Source of the DNA: Chitinophagia bacterium
GTDB taxonomy: Bacteria; Bacteroidota; Bacteroidia; Chitinophagales; Chitinophagaceae
Direction of reading: 5' to 3'
Length of the DNA: 39,357 nucleotides
Assembly: GCA_009928005.1 (NCBI GenBank)
Contig: RFVO01000011.1
Location: forward strand, 1 to 39,357
In this document: piece after piece, positions 17,801 through 26,227 of the stretch
Numbering within the stretch: the stretch's first letter is position 1
Layout of the letters: each line of letters opens with the position of its first letter
Translations under genes and position numbers: made by a program
The notes under the pieces: model-generated
The model's database searches: none
Seen by the model: the letters and a program-made list of their open reading frames with translations, nothing else
What the model was told of the DNA's origin: nothing

Positions 17801-18101
17801 AATGGAAGCATTTGAATTATTTAGAAAAATGGATTTAGAAATTAACCAAAAGCTAGTTCAATTTTTATGTCATGCACATTTGCCTTTAGAGGATTCTGTG
17901 AAAGAAGGTCGTCAACAAAAAACTGACTTAAGTAAATTAAGTGCGAATAGGACAGAGGATACAAGTAATAATGCATACAACGACCCAAGCAATATTAAAC
18001 AAACGCCTATACAAGTTGGTCCTAAAACGGGACGCAACGATCCTTGTCCTTGTGGTAGCGGCAAAAAATTCAAAGCTTGTCATGGAAAAGATGCCAATTA
18101 A
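14808..18101 (+). CDS. secA: Preprotein translocase ATPase SecA
   Basis: SecA is the ATP-driven motor that pushes preproteins through SecYEG. This copy is 1097 aa, about 200 longer than E. coli SecA, in the size range I associate with Bacteroidota. Walker A is TGEGKT (about 194-199), the DEAD-like box is D300-E-V-D303, and VTIATNMAGRGTDIKL and RQLRGRAGRQGDPGSSQFF are motifs V and VI of the second motor domain. The extra length lies between about 320 and 520, within or near the preprotein cross-linking domain. The C-terminus is a zinc-binding SEC-C tail, CPCGSGKKFKACHG. A -7 box lies 46 nt upstream, and deoC overlaps its last 11 nt. Confidence 0.97.
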   Translation: MLQIISKLFGGSKSEKDVKKIDHLVAVINGHFNSYKSLTNDELRSKTTEFKARIKAYLAETDIQIEALQSEAEALPTSDFMGRDGLYERIDLLKKERDTSLEKVLWDILPEAFAVVKEAARRFTEEEELVSTATQLDRDLSVKKEYINIKGDQSVFQTTWKAAGTPITWNMVHYDVQLLGGIVLHQGKIAEMSTGEGKTLVSTLPAYLNALAEEGVHIVTVNDYLAKRDSEWNGTLFEWLGITVDCIDKHQPNSEERRNAYRAGITYGTNNEFGFDYLRDNMVHTPEEMVQRKHHYAMVDEVDSVLIDDARTPLIISGPIGYQTGEQQFFELKPRIEKLVEMQKKTVNQFLIEAKKKIAEGNDDPKDGGKALYTAFRGLPKNSAIIKYLSEPGVRVKLQKAENFYLADQQREMHNVDVDLFFHIDEKNNSVELTDKGLQLITKQGEDPNFFLLPDISVALNAIDQNANLNAEEKFQQKESIITEYSIKADRIHTVNQLLKAYTLFDNDVEYVVIDGQVKIVDEQTGRIMEGRRYSDGLHQAIEAKENVKIEAATQTYATITLQNFFRMYHKLAGMTGTAETEAAEFWSIYKLDVVSIPTNIPAIRKDEQDLVYKTKREKLGAVIEAIVTLRDQGRPVLCGTTSVEVSELLSRMLRQQNIPHNVLNAKQHAREAQVVAEAGLTGAVTIATNMAGRGTDIKLSPEVKAAGGLAILGTERHESRRVDRQLRGRAGRQGDPGSSQFFISLEDDLMRMFGSERIAKVMDFAGYKEGEVIQHSMITKSIERAQKKVEENNFGVRKRLLEYDDVMNKQRTVIYKKRNHALFGERLALDLDNAFYQVIEGMVTNYKLNNDYEGLKLSLIVQTGFDTKITQEEFKSANDASLVELVYQEAIAHYEYKKKDMMKQSIPVFKNIRKNQGAHIENVIVPVGDGKIAYNVLVNLDKNISTEGATLAAQAEKNIALSLIDDAWKEHLRAMDDLKQSVQTATYEQKDPLVIYKMEAFELFRKMDLEINQKLVQFLCHAHLPLEDSVKEGRQQKTDLSKLSANRTEDTSNNAYNDPSNIKQTPIQVGPKTGRNDPCPCGSGKKFKACHGKDAN

Positions 18102-18768
18102 TAAATACATCGATCATACTATTTTGAAGCCCACTTGTTTAGTGTCGGACATTGAAAAGTTATGTTCTGAAGCAAAGATGTATGATTTTGCAGCAGTTTG
18201 TGTGCCTCCTAATTTTGTGAAATTAGCTAAAGAAAAAATAGCAGGCTCTAATGTAAAAGTAGCTACCGTTATTGGTTTTCCTTTTGGATACAGTGCAACT
18301 GAAGCTAAAATTGCTGAAATTATTTTAGCCATGGTAGATGGCGCCGATGAATTAGATGTGGTGGCAAATATTGCTGCTATTAAAAATGCAGATTGGACAG
18401 CTATTGCAGATGAAATCAATCATATAATGCCCATTATTCGTTCTAAGAATAAAGTGGTGAAAATAATTATAGAGTCGGGTGTTTTAACCGACGATGAAAT
18501 CATTAAGTGTTGCGATATTTATGGAATAGCAGGAATTGATTATTTAAAAACTTCTACTGGTTATGCAGAAAAAGGTGCTAGTGTTGAAGCAGTTAAACTA
18601 TTTAGAAAACATTTGCCCGATCAAGTACAAATAAAAGCTTCAGGTGGAATTAGAGATTATGCAACGGCGCAATCAATGATAGATGCAGGTGCCACACGCA
18701 TAGGTTGTAGTGCAGGGGTGGCCATTGTATCGGGTGCAAATACAGATAATGTAAAATCAAATTATTAA
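18091..18768 (+). CDS. deoC: Deoxyribose-phosphate aldolase
   Basis: This 225-aa class I aldolase cleaves 2-deoxyribose 5-phosphate to acetaldehyde and glyceraldehyde 3-phosphate in deoxynucleoside breakdown. The start MPINKYIDHTILKP is the family N-terminus and lies inside the secA end (11-nt overlap); ATG 18082 is an alternative. The Schiff-base lysine is K153 in YLKTSTGY, and the proton relay is D89 (DELDVV) with K182 (IKASGGIRD). The frame is open back to 17941, but that extension is only the secA tail read in another frame. The M20 amidohydrolase gene follows 13 nt later. Confidence 0.95.
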   Translation: MPINKYIDHTILKPTCLVSDIEKLCSEAKMYDFAAVCVPPNFVKLAKEKIAGSNVKVATVIGFPFGYSATEAKIAEIILAMVDGADELDVVANIAAIKNADWTAIADEINHIMPIIRSKNKVVKIIIESGVLTDDEIIKCCDIYGIAGIDYLKTSTGYAEKGASVEAVKLFRKHLPDQVQIKASGGIRDYATAQSMIDAGATRIGCSAGVAIVSGANTDNVKSNY

Positions 18769-18781
18769 CTTTACCATTATC

Positions 18782-19963
18782 ATGTTACTAGAGAAAATAA
18801 AATCATTGGCTAAGCAGCATCAAGCAGAGAATGTTACTATACGTAGACATCTGCATGCAAATCCTGAATTAAGTTATCAAGAATTTGAAACTAGTAAATA
18901 TGTACAAGCGCAATTAAAAGCTATTGGCATTCCATTTACTGTTATTGCAACCACAGGTGTTTTAGGTATTATTGAAGGAAAAAATCCAAGCAAAAGAATT
19001 ATCGCACTTCGTGCCGATATGGATGCACTTCCTATTATTGAAGAAAATAAAGTCGATTATATTTCAACTAAAGAAGGAGTGATGCATGCCTGCGGACATG
19101 ATGTGCATACCACTATTTTATTAGGCGCTGCAAAAATTTTATGGAGCTTACGTGAAGAATTTGAAGGCACAATAAAATTATTATTTCAACCAGGAGAAGA
19201 AAAAAATCCGGGTGGAGCAAGTTATATGATTCGTGAAGGAGCTCTGAAAAACCCAGTACCAGCAGGTATTATAGGTTTGCATGTGCACCCAGGATTGAAT
19301 CATGGAAAATTAAGTTTTAGAAAAGGGCGCGTCATGGCTAGCGCCGATGAATTATATGTTTCTATCAAAGGTCCAGGAGGACATGCGGCTACACCGCATC
19401 AAACAGTAGATACTGTTTTAGTAGCGGCTCAATTAATTACTAGTTTACAATCTATTATATCTCGTAATCGCGATCCACAAAATCCATCTGTACTTTCTAT
19501 TTGTTCTGTTCATGGAGGTAATACTACTAATGTTATTCCGAGTGAAGTAAAACTAATGGGAACTTTCAGAGCCATGGATGAAGTATGGCGTTTTAAAGCG
19601 CATGAATTAATGATACAACAAGCAAAAGGTTTATCATTGGCTACCGGTGCTGAAATAGATTTTAAAGTAGATGTAGGTTACCCTACTGTCGATAACGAAC
19701 CAGTCATTACAGAAGCTGCTTGGAAATTAGCGGATGCTTATATGGGAGCAAGCAACGTAGAAGAAACAGAAAAACGAATGGGCGCCGAAGATTTTGGTTA
19801 TTATTCTCAAGTAATTCCTGGTTGCTTTTTTAGATTAGGTGTTCGTAATGAATCAAAAGGCATTATACATAATGTACATACCCCACACTTTAATATAGAA
19901 GAAGAAGCCATTGAAAATGGAGTGGGTATGATGGCCTGGTTAGGCACTCAATTATTTGCATAA
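18782..19963 (+). CDS. M20 family amidohydrolase (N-acyl-L-amino-acid / hippurate hydrolase type)
   Basis: This 393-aa two-metal hydrolase releases amino acids from N-acyl or similar amides. Metal and catalytic motifs are LRADMDALPI (77-86), MHACGHDVHT (101-110, with C104 and H106), FQPGEEKNPGGASYMI carrying the catalytic Glu pair, GLHVHPGL, and MGAEDFGYYSQVIPGCFFRLG near the C-terminus. The lid/dimerisation domain contains GPGGHAATPHQTVDTV. No signal peptide is visible, so it is probably cytoplasmic. It is cotranscribed with secA and deoC by spacing. The natural substrate is not shown. Confidence 0.9.
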   Translation: MLLEKIKSLAKQHQAENVTIRRHLHANPELSYQEFETSKYVQAQLKAIGIPFTVIATTGVLGIIEGKNPSKRIIALRADMDALPIIEENKVDYISTKEGVMHACGHDVHTTILLGAAKILWSLREEFEGTIKLLFQPGEEKNPGGASYMIREGALKNPVPAGIIGLHVHPGLNHGKLSFRKGRVMASADELYVSIKGPGGHAATPHQTVDTVLVAAQLITSLQSIISRNRDPQNPSVLSICSVHGGNTTNVIPSEVKLMGTFRAMDEVWRFKAHELMIQQAKGLSLATGAEIDFKVDVGYPTVDNEPVITEAAWKLADAYMGASNVEETEKRMGAEDFGYYSQVIPGCFFRLGVRNESKGIIHNVHTPHFNIEEEAIENGVGMMAWLGTQLFA

Positions 19964-20017
19964 AGCACTATATTTCAACAATATATAGTACAAAAATCTC
20001 GTTTTGTATATATTCAG

Positions 20018-20025
20018 TAGCTTTG
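20018..20025 (+). promoter_or_regulatory. Putative -7 box of the malic enzyme gene
   Basis: TAGCTTTG matches TAnnTTTG exactly, 38 nt before the start in the 100-nt gap after the M20 gene. The -33 position lacks TTG at ideal spacing. Confidence 0.4.
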
Positions 20026-20063
20026 TAAAACTCGAAAACTAACATTCGTTATAAATTTATTAC

Positions 20064-22406
20064 ATGTCGAATAAAGAAAATCTAAGAAAAGAACAGGCTT
20101 TAGAATACCATGCAGGTGGCAGACCAGGTAAAATTGAAGTGGTTCCTACCAAGGAAGCCAAAACGCAAAAAGACTTATCCCTTGCCTATAGCCCAGGGGT
20201 AGCTATTCCATGTACAGAGATAAAAAATAATCCATCCGATGTATTTAAGTATACGGCTAAAGGAAATTTAGTAGGTGTAATTACTAATGGAACCGCTGTT
20301 TTAGGATTAGGTGATATTGGGCCTTTAGCAAGTAAGCCGGTAATGGAAGGGAAGGCTGTACTTTTTAAAATTTTTGCAGACATTGATGTATTTGATATAG
20401 AGATTAACGAAACCGACCCAGATAAGTTTGTAGAAATTGTAAAATCTTTAGAGCCTACATTCGGCGGTATTAATTTAGAAGATATAAAAGCGCCGGAGTG
20501 TTTTTATATAGAGAAAAAATTAAAAGAATCGATGTCGATTCCGGTAATGCATGACGATCAACATGGAACAGCCATTATTAGTAGTGCTGCTTTATTAAAT
20601 GCATTAGAATTACAAAAGAAAAAAATTGATAAAGTAAAGTTTGTTGTAAGTGGCGCAGGCGCAGCAGCGATGGCTTGTATAAAATTATATGTTGCCTTAG
20701 GGGCTAGGTATGAAAATTTTATTTTGTTTGATAAAGATGGCGTACTTCATACAGGCAGAACCGATTTAGGAGAAGATAGAAAACCATTTGCCATTAAAGC
20801 AGAGAATATGACCTTGCTACAAGCCTTTAAAACAGCCGATGTTTTTTTAGGTTTAAGCGTGGGCAATATTGTGACTGCGGAAATGGTTGCCTCTATGCCA
20901 AAAAATCCGATTGTATTTGCATTAGCCAATCCCGATCCAGAAATTAATTATGACACAGCTACTGCAGCAAGAAAAGATATTATTATGGCCACTGGCAGGT
21001 CCGATTTTCCTAATCAAGTGAATAATGTTTTAGGTTTCCCTTATATATTTAGAGGCGCTTTAGATGTGCGTGCAAAATCTATTAATGAAGCCATGAAGCT
21101 TGCAGCAGTCAATGCTTTGGCAGACTTAGCAAAATCGGCGGTGCCCGATTCGGTGAATATGGCGTATAATCAACAGAACTTATGCTTTGGTCCAGAATAT
21201 ATTATTCCTAAACCACTAGATCCAAGATTATTAAGCACTTTGGCGCCTGCAGTCGCAAAAGCAGCAGTAGCATCCGGTGTAGCACAACAACCTATTGCAA
21301 ATTGGGAAGAATATGAGTTACAATTAAACAAGCGTTTAGGCTTAGACAATCAATTGATGCGTTTAATTAGTAACAAAGCGCGTCGCGATCCAAAACGCTT
21401 AGTTTTTGCCGATGCGGAAAATATAAAAATATTAAAAGCAGCTAGTATTGTATACGACGATGGTATAGCATATCCTATTTTATTAGGTAATGAAACCAGA
21501 ATCAAAAATATTGCAGAGGCTAATAATATTGATATTAGCGACTTGCCTATTATTGATGTAAGAAGCGATGAGATGGAAGAGAAAAGAGAATTTTTCGGAT
21601 CTATCTTATTTCAAAAAAGACAACGTAAGGGTATAAATAAATACGAGAGCTTAAAATTAATGCGTACGCAAAATTATTTTGGCTCGATGATGGTAGAGAC
21701 TGGAGAGGCAGATGCTATGTTGTCTGGCTTAACTAGAAATTATTCCGATGGTATAAAACCAGCACTTCACATTATAGGTACAGAAGAAGGGGTAAAGAAA
21801 ATTGCAGGCATGTATTTACTTTTAACCAAGAAAGGTCCTTTATTTTTAGCTGATACAACAGTGAATATTAATCCGAATGCAGAGGAGCTTGCAGATATTG
21901 CATTACTAGTTGCTAAAGAAGTGCGTAATTTTAATATGGAGCCAAGAATTGCTATGTTAAGTTATTCCAACTTTGGTAGTAGCGATACCCCAGAAGCACA
22001 AATGGTTGCAGAAGCGACTAGAATTATTAAGCAAAAAAATCCTTCTTTAATTGTAGATGGCGAAATGCAAGGCATGATGGCATTTAATAAAGAAATCTTA
22101 AAAGAAAATTATCCATTCAGCGAATTAGTAGACGCACAAGTGAATGTATTAATCTTCCCTAATTTAACTTCTGGAAATATAGCTTATCATTTATTAAAAG
22201 AAATAGGAGGAGTGGATATCATTGGACCTATTTTATTGGGTTTAAAGAAACCTGTGAATGTATTACAATTAGGTTCAGGAGTGAGAAATATCATAAATAT
22301 GGCTACCGTGGCGGTGGTAGATGCGCAGTTGAAAACAAGAGTAGATACTAACTTAGAAGTACAAAGAGTAAGTTGGTGGAAGCGTATGAAAAAGAGAAAG
22401 AAATAG
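20064..22406 (+). CDS. maeB: Malic enzyme with C-terminal phosphotransacetylase-like domain
   Basis: This 780-aa fusion has the MaeB arrangement (E. coli form about 760 aa). Residues 1 to about 430 form the malic enzyme, which decarboxylates malate to pyruvate. [11 protein letters not shown] and the metal-binding [11 protein letters not shown] are conserved, [15 protein letters not shown] is the dinucleotide-binding site, and [10 protein letters not shown] follows. Residues about 440-780 form a phosphate acetyl/butyryl transferase-like domain ([21 protein letters not shown]), which in MaeB acts as an allosteric acetyl-CoA sensor rather than an enzyme. NADP use is likely by family but not proven by sequence. 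The mlaE gene follows 14 nt later. Confidence 0.94.
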   Translation: MSNKENLRKEQALEYHAGGRPGKIEVVPTKEAKTQKDLSLAYSPGVAIPCTEIKNNPSDVFKYTAKGNLVGVITNGTAVLGLGDIGPLASKPVMEGKAVLFKIFADIDVFDIEINETDPDKFVEIVKSLEPTFGGINLEDIKAPECFYIEKKLKESMSIPVMHDDQHGTAIISSAALLNALELQKKKIDKVKFVVSGAGAAAMACIKLYVALGARYENFILFDKDGVLHTGRTDLGEDRKPFAIKAENMTLLQAFKTADVFLGLSVGNIVTAEMVASMPKNPIVFALANPDPEINYDTATAARKDIIMATGRSDFPNQVNNVLGFPYIFRGALDVRAKSINEAMKLAAVNALADLAKSAVPDSVNMAYNQQNLCFGPEYIIPKPLDPRLLSTLAPAVAKAAVASGVAQQPIANWEEYELQLNKRLGLDNQLMRLISNKARRDPKRLVFADAENIKILKAASIVYDDGIAYPILLGNETRIKNIAEANNIDISDLPIIDVRSDEMEEKREFFGSILFQKRQRKGINKYESLKLMRTQNYFGSMMVETGEADAMLSGLTRNYSDGIKPALHIIGTEEGVKKIAGMYLLLTKKGPLFLADTTVNINPNAEELADIALLVAKEVRNFNMEPRIAMLSYSNFGSSDTPEAQMVAEATRIIKQKNPSLIVDGEMQGMMAFNKEILKENYPFSELVDAQVNVLIFPNLTSGNIAYHLLKEIGGVDIIGPILLGLKKPVNVLQLGSGVRNIINMATVAVVDAQLKTRVDTNLEVQRVSWWKRMKKRKK

Positions 22407-22408
22407 GT

Positions 22409-22416
22409 TATTTTTG
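22409..22416 (+). promoter_or_regulatory. -7-like box TATTTTTG immediately before mlaE
   Basis: TATTTTTG is an exact TAnnTTTG match and ends 4 nt before ATG 22421, just after the maeB stop. There is no TTG at proper spacing. It could give a near-leaderless mlaE transcript or be chance. Confidence 0.25.
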
Positions 22417-22420
22417 TGGT

Positions 22421-23158
22421 ATGAATATTTTTACTCATTTCGGTTATTATCTTTTGATGTTGAAAGGCATGTTTACATCTGCCGAAAACAAAAAAATGTT
22501 TTGGAATGAGTATATCAAACAATGTATGGATATTGGTTTTGGCTCTTTACCCATTGTTATTATTATTTCCTTTTTTTTAGGTGCAGTTATTACAGTACAA
22601 ACGGCTGCTCAATTTGTCAATCCTTTAATTCCCATTACAACAGTAGGTATTGTTGTTAGAGATAGTATGCTGCTTGAATTTGCACCCTCTTTTTTAAGTA
22701 TCGTTTTAGCGGGAGTAGTAGGATCTAAGATAGCAAGTGAATTAGGAAATATGCGCATAAGTGAGCAAATAGACGCACTTGAAATTATGGGTATCAATAC
22801 TAAGAACTATTTAATTCTTCCCAAAATATTAGCTTGTTTTACCATTGTGCCTTTATTGGTAGGTGTATCAGCAGTCATTGGTGTTTGGGGTGGTTATTTT
22901 GTAGGTGGGCTTACTGGCTCAGTAGCTCCAGAAGTTTTTATTATGGGCATTAGAAAAGGTTTTGAGTCAAACTATGTGACTATTGCCTTTTATAAATCGT
23001 TTATTTTCTCATTTATTATAAGTACAGTGCCTTGTTATTTTGGTTACAATGTAAAAGGCGGGGCACTAGAAATTGGGAAGGCGGGCACGCAGTCGGTAGT
23101 GGTAAGTTGTATACTAATTTTAATTGCCGATTATTTAGTAGCTGCCATTGCTATTTAA
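22421..23158 (+). CDS. mlaE: ABC transporter permease, MlaE type
   Basis: This 245-aa integral membrane protein is the permease of an Mla/MCE-type lipid ABC transporter. Family marks are FFLGAVITVQTAAQF, VLAGVVGSKIASELGNMRISEQIDALEIMGINTKNYLILPKI, with the conserved EQIDAL coupling segment, and the C-terminal GKAGTQSVVVSCILILIADY. Start ATG 22421 gives MNIFTHFGYYLL. The frame is open from 22373, but that part overlaps the end of maeB and reads as hydrophilic filler. The corresponding ATPase lies at 11055-11828 on the other strand. No MCE-domain gene is adjacent; the next gene is a beta-CASP hydrolase. Confidence 0.9.
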   Translation: MNIFTHFGYYLLMLKGMFTSAENKKMFWNEYIKQCMDIGFGSLPIVIIISFFLGAVITVQTAAQFVNPLIPITTVGIVVRDSMLLEFAPSFLSIVLAGVVGSKIASELGNMRISEQIDALEIMGINTKNYLILPKILACFTIVPLLVGVSAVIGVWGGYFVGGLTGSVAPEVFIMGIRKGFESNYVTIAFYKSFIFSFIISTVPCYFGYNVKGGALEIGKAGTQSVVVSCILILIADYLVAAIAI

Positions 23159-23185
23159 GTTAACTTAGTAGTACAAATTTATTCA

Positions 23186-24589
23186 ATGAAAATAAGCTTT
23201 CATGGTGCAGCACGCACTGTCACTGGGTCTAAACATTTAGTTCAGTTAGCAAACGGAGAAAATTTTTTATTAGATTGCGGATTGTTCCAAGGAATGGGAA
23301 GAGATACCGATTCACTAAATGCTAGTTTTGGCTTTGAGGCTACAAAAGTAAATTTTGTTATTTTATCACATGCACACATAGACCACTCTGGTTTACTTCC
23401 TAAATTAGCTAAAGAAGGTTTTAAAGGAAATATTTATTGTACACCAGCTACCAAAGCGCTTACCGAAATTTTATTGGAAGATTCTGCGATGATACAAAGA
23501 GATGATGCTAAATATGGTAATAAGCGCAGAGCTAAGCAGGGCCTGCCTCCTATTGAGCCCTTATATGATATGGATGATGTAAATATTGTACTACCTTTAT
23601 TAACTATTGTTGAATATAATCAGCCCACTAAAATTTCTGATTCAGTAGAATTACTATTTACAGACGCGGGTCATATTATTGGAAGTGCAGCGGTAAGTTT
23701 AAAAATAAAAGAAGGCGCAGAAACTAAAACCCTCACATTTAGTGGCGATGTAGGAAGATATCGTGATATGATTTTGCGTTCACCATCAACTTTTCCGCAA
23801 GCCGATACCATTATTATTGAAAGTACTTATGGCGATAAACTACACGATTTAATTCATACCACACCTGATGATATATTACATTGGATAGAAAAAACCTGTG
23901 TAGAGCAAAAAGGAAATTTAATTATTCCAGCATTTAGTGTAGGAAGGACTCAAGAAATTTTATTTGAATTAAACCAGTTGTCCTTAGAAAAAAGGCTACC
24001 TCATATTCCAGTTTATGTAGATAGTCCTTTAAGTATTGAAGCTACTGATGTAGTTAAAATGTTTCCAAAATACTTCAATAAAAAAATTCAAAAAATATTA
24101 GAAGTAGATGATGACCCCTTTGATTTTGAAGGACTGCGTTATATAAAGTCGGTGGAAGAAAGTAAGGCCTTGAATGAGGATTTACATCCAAAGGTTATTA
24201 TATCTGCCTCTGGTATGGCCGATGCCGGTAGAGTAAAGCACCATATTAAAAATAACATAAGCAATGCTAAGAATACTATTTTGCTAGTGGGTTATTGTGA
24301 GCCACATTCTCTAGGTGGAAGATTAATGAATGGTGCTAAGGTGGTTAAGATATATAGTGAAGAATATCCAGTTATAGCTAAAGTCGGGTCTATTAGAAGT
24401 ATGAGTGCCCATGCCGATTACGAGGACCTTATGCAGTTTTTAGGCTGCCAAAGCACTGAGTTGGTGAGTCAAATATTTGTAGTGCATGGAGAAGCAGAAG
24501 TGCAAGATCATTTCGCTGAAAGATTACGCAAAAAAGGATTTAAAGAAGTGATTGTACCTGAAATGCACGAGACCGTGGCTATTGTATAA
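23186..24589 (+). CDS. Metallo-beta-lactamase fold, beta-CASP hydrolase (putative RNA-processing exonuclease)
   Basis: This 467-aa protein is a metallo-beta-lactamase with an inserted beta-CASP domain, like the CPSF73/YsiA-type nucleases. The zinc motif SHAHIDHSGLLPKL (H62, H64, D66, H67) is intact. DAGHIIGSAAV gives the next His ligand, FSGDVGRYRDMILRSP the bridging Asp, IIPAFSVGRTQEILFEL the beta-CASP start, and SASGMADAGRVKHHIKNNI plus SAHADYEDL the later conserved blocks. It probably cleaves or trims RNA in the cytoplasm, but the target is unknown. It lies 27 nt after mlaE on the same strand. Confidence 0.9.
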   Translation: MKISFHGAARTVTGSKHLVQLANGENFLLDCGLFQGMGRDTDSLNASFGFEATKVNFVILSHAHIDHSGLLPKLAKEGFKGNIYCTPATKALTEILLEDSAMIQRDDAKYGNKRRAKQGLPPIEPLYDMDDVNIVLPLLTIVEYNQPTKISDSVELLFTDAGHIIGSAAVSLKIKEGAETKTLTFSGDVGRYRDMILRSPSTFPQADTIIIESTYGDKLHDLIHTTPDDILHWIEKTCVEQKGNLIIPAFSVGRTQEILFELNQLSLEKRLPHIPVYVDSPLSIEATDVVKMFPKYFNKKIQKILEVDDDPFDFEGLRYIKSVEESKALNEDLHPKVIISASGMADAGRVKHHIKNNISNAKNTILLVGYCEPHSLGGRLMNGAKVVKIYSEEYPVIAKVGSIRSMSAHADYEDLMQFLGCQSTELVSQIFVVHGEAEVQDHFAERLRKKGFKEVIVPEMHETVAIV

Positions 24590-24612
24590 TTAGGCGCTTA
24601 ATTATTAAAGCA

Positions 24613-25329
24613 CTAGAACAAAGTTTGGGGCGTGAATATTTTATATTCTACTTTTTCGCATGGGTTAGCGTTTTGTTGAAAATTCTTAGCTACTGTATAA
24701 GCACTCATTTTGTTTTCATCTATTTGGTGTTTAGCTAATTCTAATATTTGCGCATCATTTAAATTTTCATTCAACCAGGTGTTGGCTAAATTGTCTTCTA
24801 AAATGGTAGGCATTCTTTTTTTAACATTATGAATCTTACTCATTAAGCCATTGGCCTCTGTAGTAATTATACCAAAACTATTTTTTTTCTCACCTGTATT
24901 TTGATTGGTCCAAGTATTCCAAACACCAGCAATATAAAATAGAGGACTTTCTTTAATGGAAATTAAGTGAGGGTATTTCTCTTTTTCAATTTGTTGCCAC
25001 TCAAAAAAATGAGAAGCTAGTACCAAGCATCTTTGGGTATGAATGCAACTTTGGGCTACTTTATTGCTTAAAATAGTTTCTGCTTTTATATTAAGAGTGG
25101 TATATTTTTTTCTCGATTCACTTAACTCTTTTTCATTGCTTACCCATTGTGGGATAAGCTCCCAATGCATAAGGGCAGGCCTTAACAAAGGTTCATTAAA
25201 AATAACCGGCCACTGTTCATAAGCGAAGCCAGACTGCATGGGAATATCGATGGCGTCTAAATCCAATACAGTACTACCTATTTTAATAGTCTGCTTTTTA
25301 GGAATTTTAATGCCAATTACATAACACAT
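24613..25329 (-). CDS. SOS response-associated peptidase (SRAP; YedK/HMCES family)
   Basis: This 238-aa protein should cross-link to abasic sites in single-stranded DNA through Cys2, protecting them during replication. Cys2 follows the initiator Met. The other active-site positions are N80 in TLNIKAETI, E110 in SHFFEW and H167 in IHNVKKRMPTI. ALMHWELIPQW is the family DNA-binding strand. The usual N-A-R-x-E motif reads N-I-K-A-E, so Lys82 replaces Arg. It is divergent from the DUF3050 gene. An exact TATCTTTG box ends 7 nt before its start, which implies a very short leader. Confidence 0.92.
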   Translation of the reverse strand: MCYVIGIKIPKKQTIKIGSTVLDLDAIDIPMQSGFAYEQWPVIFNEPLLRPALMHWELIPQWVSNEKELSESRKKYTTLNIKAETILSNKVAQSCIHTQRCLVLASHFFEWQQIEKEKYPHLISIKESPLFYIAGVWNTWTNQNTGEKKNSFGIITTEANGLMSKIHNVKKRMPTILEDNLANTWLNENLNDAQILELAKHQIDENKMSAYTVAKNFQQNANPCEKVEYKIFTPQTLF

Positions 25330-25336
25330 AGTAATA

Positions 25337-25344
25337 CAAAGATA
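25337..25344 (-). promoter_or_regulatory. -7 box of the SRAP gene
   Basis: The minus strand reads TATCTTTG, an exact consensus match, with only 7 nt between it and the ATG. A TTG lies 26 nt upstream of it, longer than the usual spacing. Confidence 0.45.
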
Positions 25345-25408
25345 GAAGAATTTTTTTTCTAATTTATGAACAAAAAGCGCATGTATTTGTTATTATAAAA
25401 AAATAGAT

Positions 25409-26194
25409 ATGCATTCTCAGGTAACTTTATTAAATAAAAAAATTGCCCCTATGAGGGCTCAACTTTTAGCACATACTGTGTATTCAAGAATTAACAATTT
25501 GGAAGGGTTAAAAAATTTTGTACAATTTCATGTTTTTGCAGTTTGGGATTTCATGAGTTTATTAAAGTCCTTGCAAATTGGTTTAACAAGTGTGCAGCTT
25601 CCTTGGTTGCCTGTGGGCACGGCTAATACCAGGTACTTGATTAATGAAATCGTGCTAGGTGAAGAATCTGATGTAGATGAGCAAGATAATAGAATAAGTC
25701 ATTTCGAATTATATTTAAAGGCCATGAGACAAATGGGTGCTTCTACTTCTTTAATAGATGCTTTAATGTATGAAATACAAAGTGGCCAGTCTATTGAGCA
25801 AGCTATTCAAAAATCCGCATTGCCCCAAAAAGTTAAAATGTTTTTATCTTATACATTTGAAGTAGCGCTTCATGCACCATTACATGTCAAGGCTGCTGTG
25901 TTTACATTTGGAAGAGAGGATTTAATTCCAGATATGTTCACAGAAATTTTACAAAAAATTTACGTAAATCATCCTCATCAAGTTTCTACTTTCAAATATT
26001 ATATTGAAAGGCATATTGAAGTTGATGGTGGGCACCATAGTCAATTAGCCTTAGAAATGGTTGCTGAATTATGCGGGGAGGATGCTACCAAATGGGAGCA
26101 GGCCGCCACAGCATCCTTAAAGGCATTGGAAATGAGGTCGCTTCTATGGGATGCTATTATGGATCATAAAGTTATTGATCAAACTGCAGCATAA
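25409..26194 (+). CDS. DUF3050 protein, heme-oxygenase-like fold
   Basis: This 261-aa protein matches the DUF3050 family, predicted to share the all-helical heme-oxygenase-like fold used by several diiron oxygenases. Candidate metal ligands are H41 in FVQFHVFAVWDFM, E80 in INEIVLGEESD, H98/E100 in ISHFELYLKAM, and the late EVDGGHHSQLALEM. WDFMSLLKSLQ and VQLPWLPVG are also family-like. The biochemical role of the family is not established, to my knowledge. It has no signal peptide. The neighbours are a divergent SRAP gene and, 33 nt downstream, a PhnB-like gene, which do not define a pathway. Confidence 0.8.
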   Translation: MHSQVTLLNKKIAPMRAQLLAHTVYSRINNLEGLKNFVQFHVFAVWDFMSLLKSLQIGLTSVQLPWLPVGTANTRYLINEIVLGEESDVDEQDNRISHFELYLKAMRQMGASTSLIDALMYEIQSGQSIEQAIQKSALPQKVKMFLSYTFEVALHAPLHVKAAVFTFGREDLIPDMFTEILQKIYVNHPHQVSTFKYYIERHIEVDGGHHSQLALEMVAELCGEDATKWEQAATASLKALEMRSLLWDAIMDHKVIDQTAA

Positions 26195-26227
26195 AATTTT
26201 CCTTATTTTCGCTGCAAATAAATATAC

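Noticed and set aside
17941..18090. deoC starting at 17941
   Set aside because: The extra 50 residues are the end of secA read in another frame. ATG 18091 gives the standard aldolase N-terminus.
19967..19989. Hairpin ACTATAT...ATATAGT after the M20 gene as a terminator
   Set aside because: The stem is only 7 A/T-rich pairs with a 9-nt loop and no T-run follows.
22373..22420. mlaE starting at 22373 inside maeB
   Set aside because: The extra 16 residues are hydrophilic and overlap the maeB end; ATG 22421 fits the family better.
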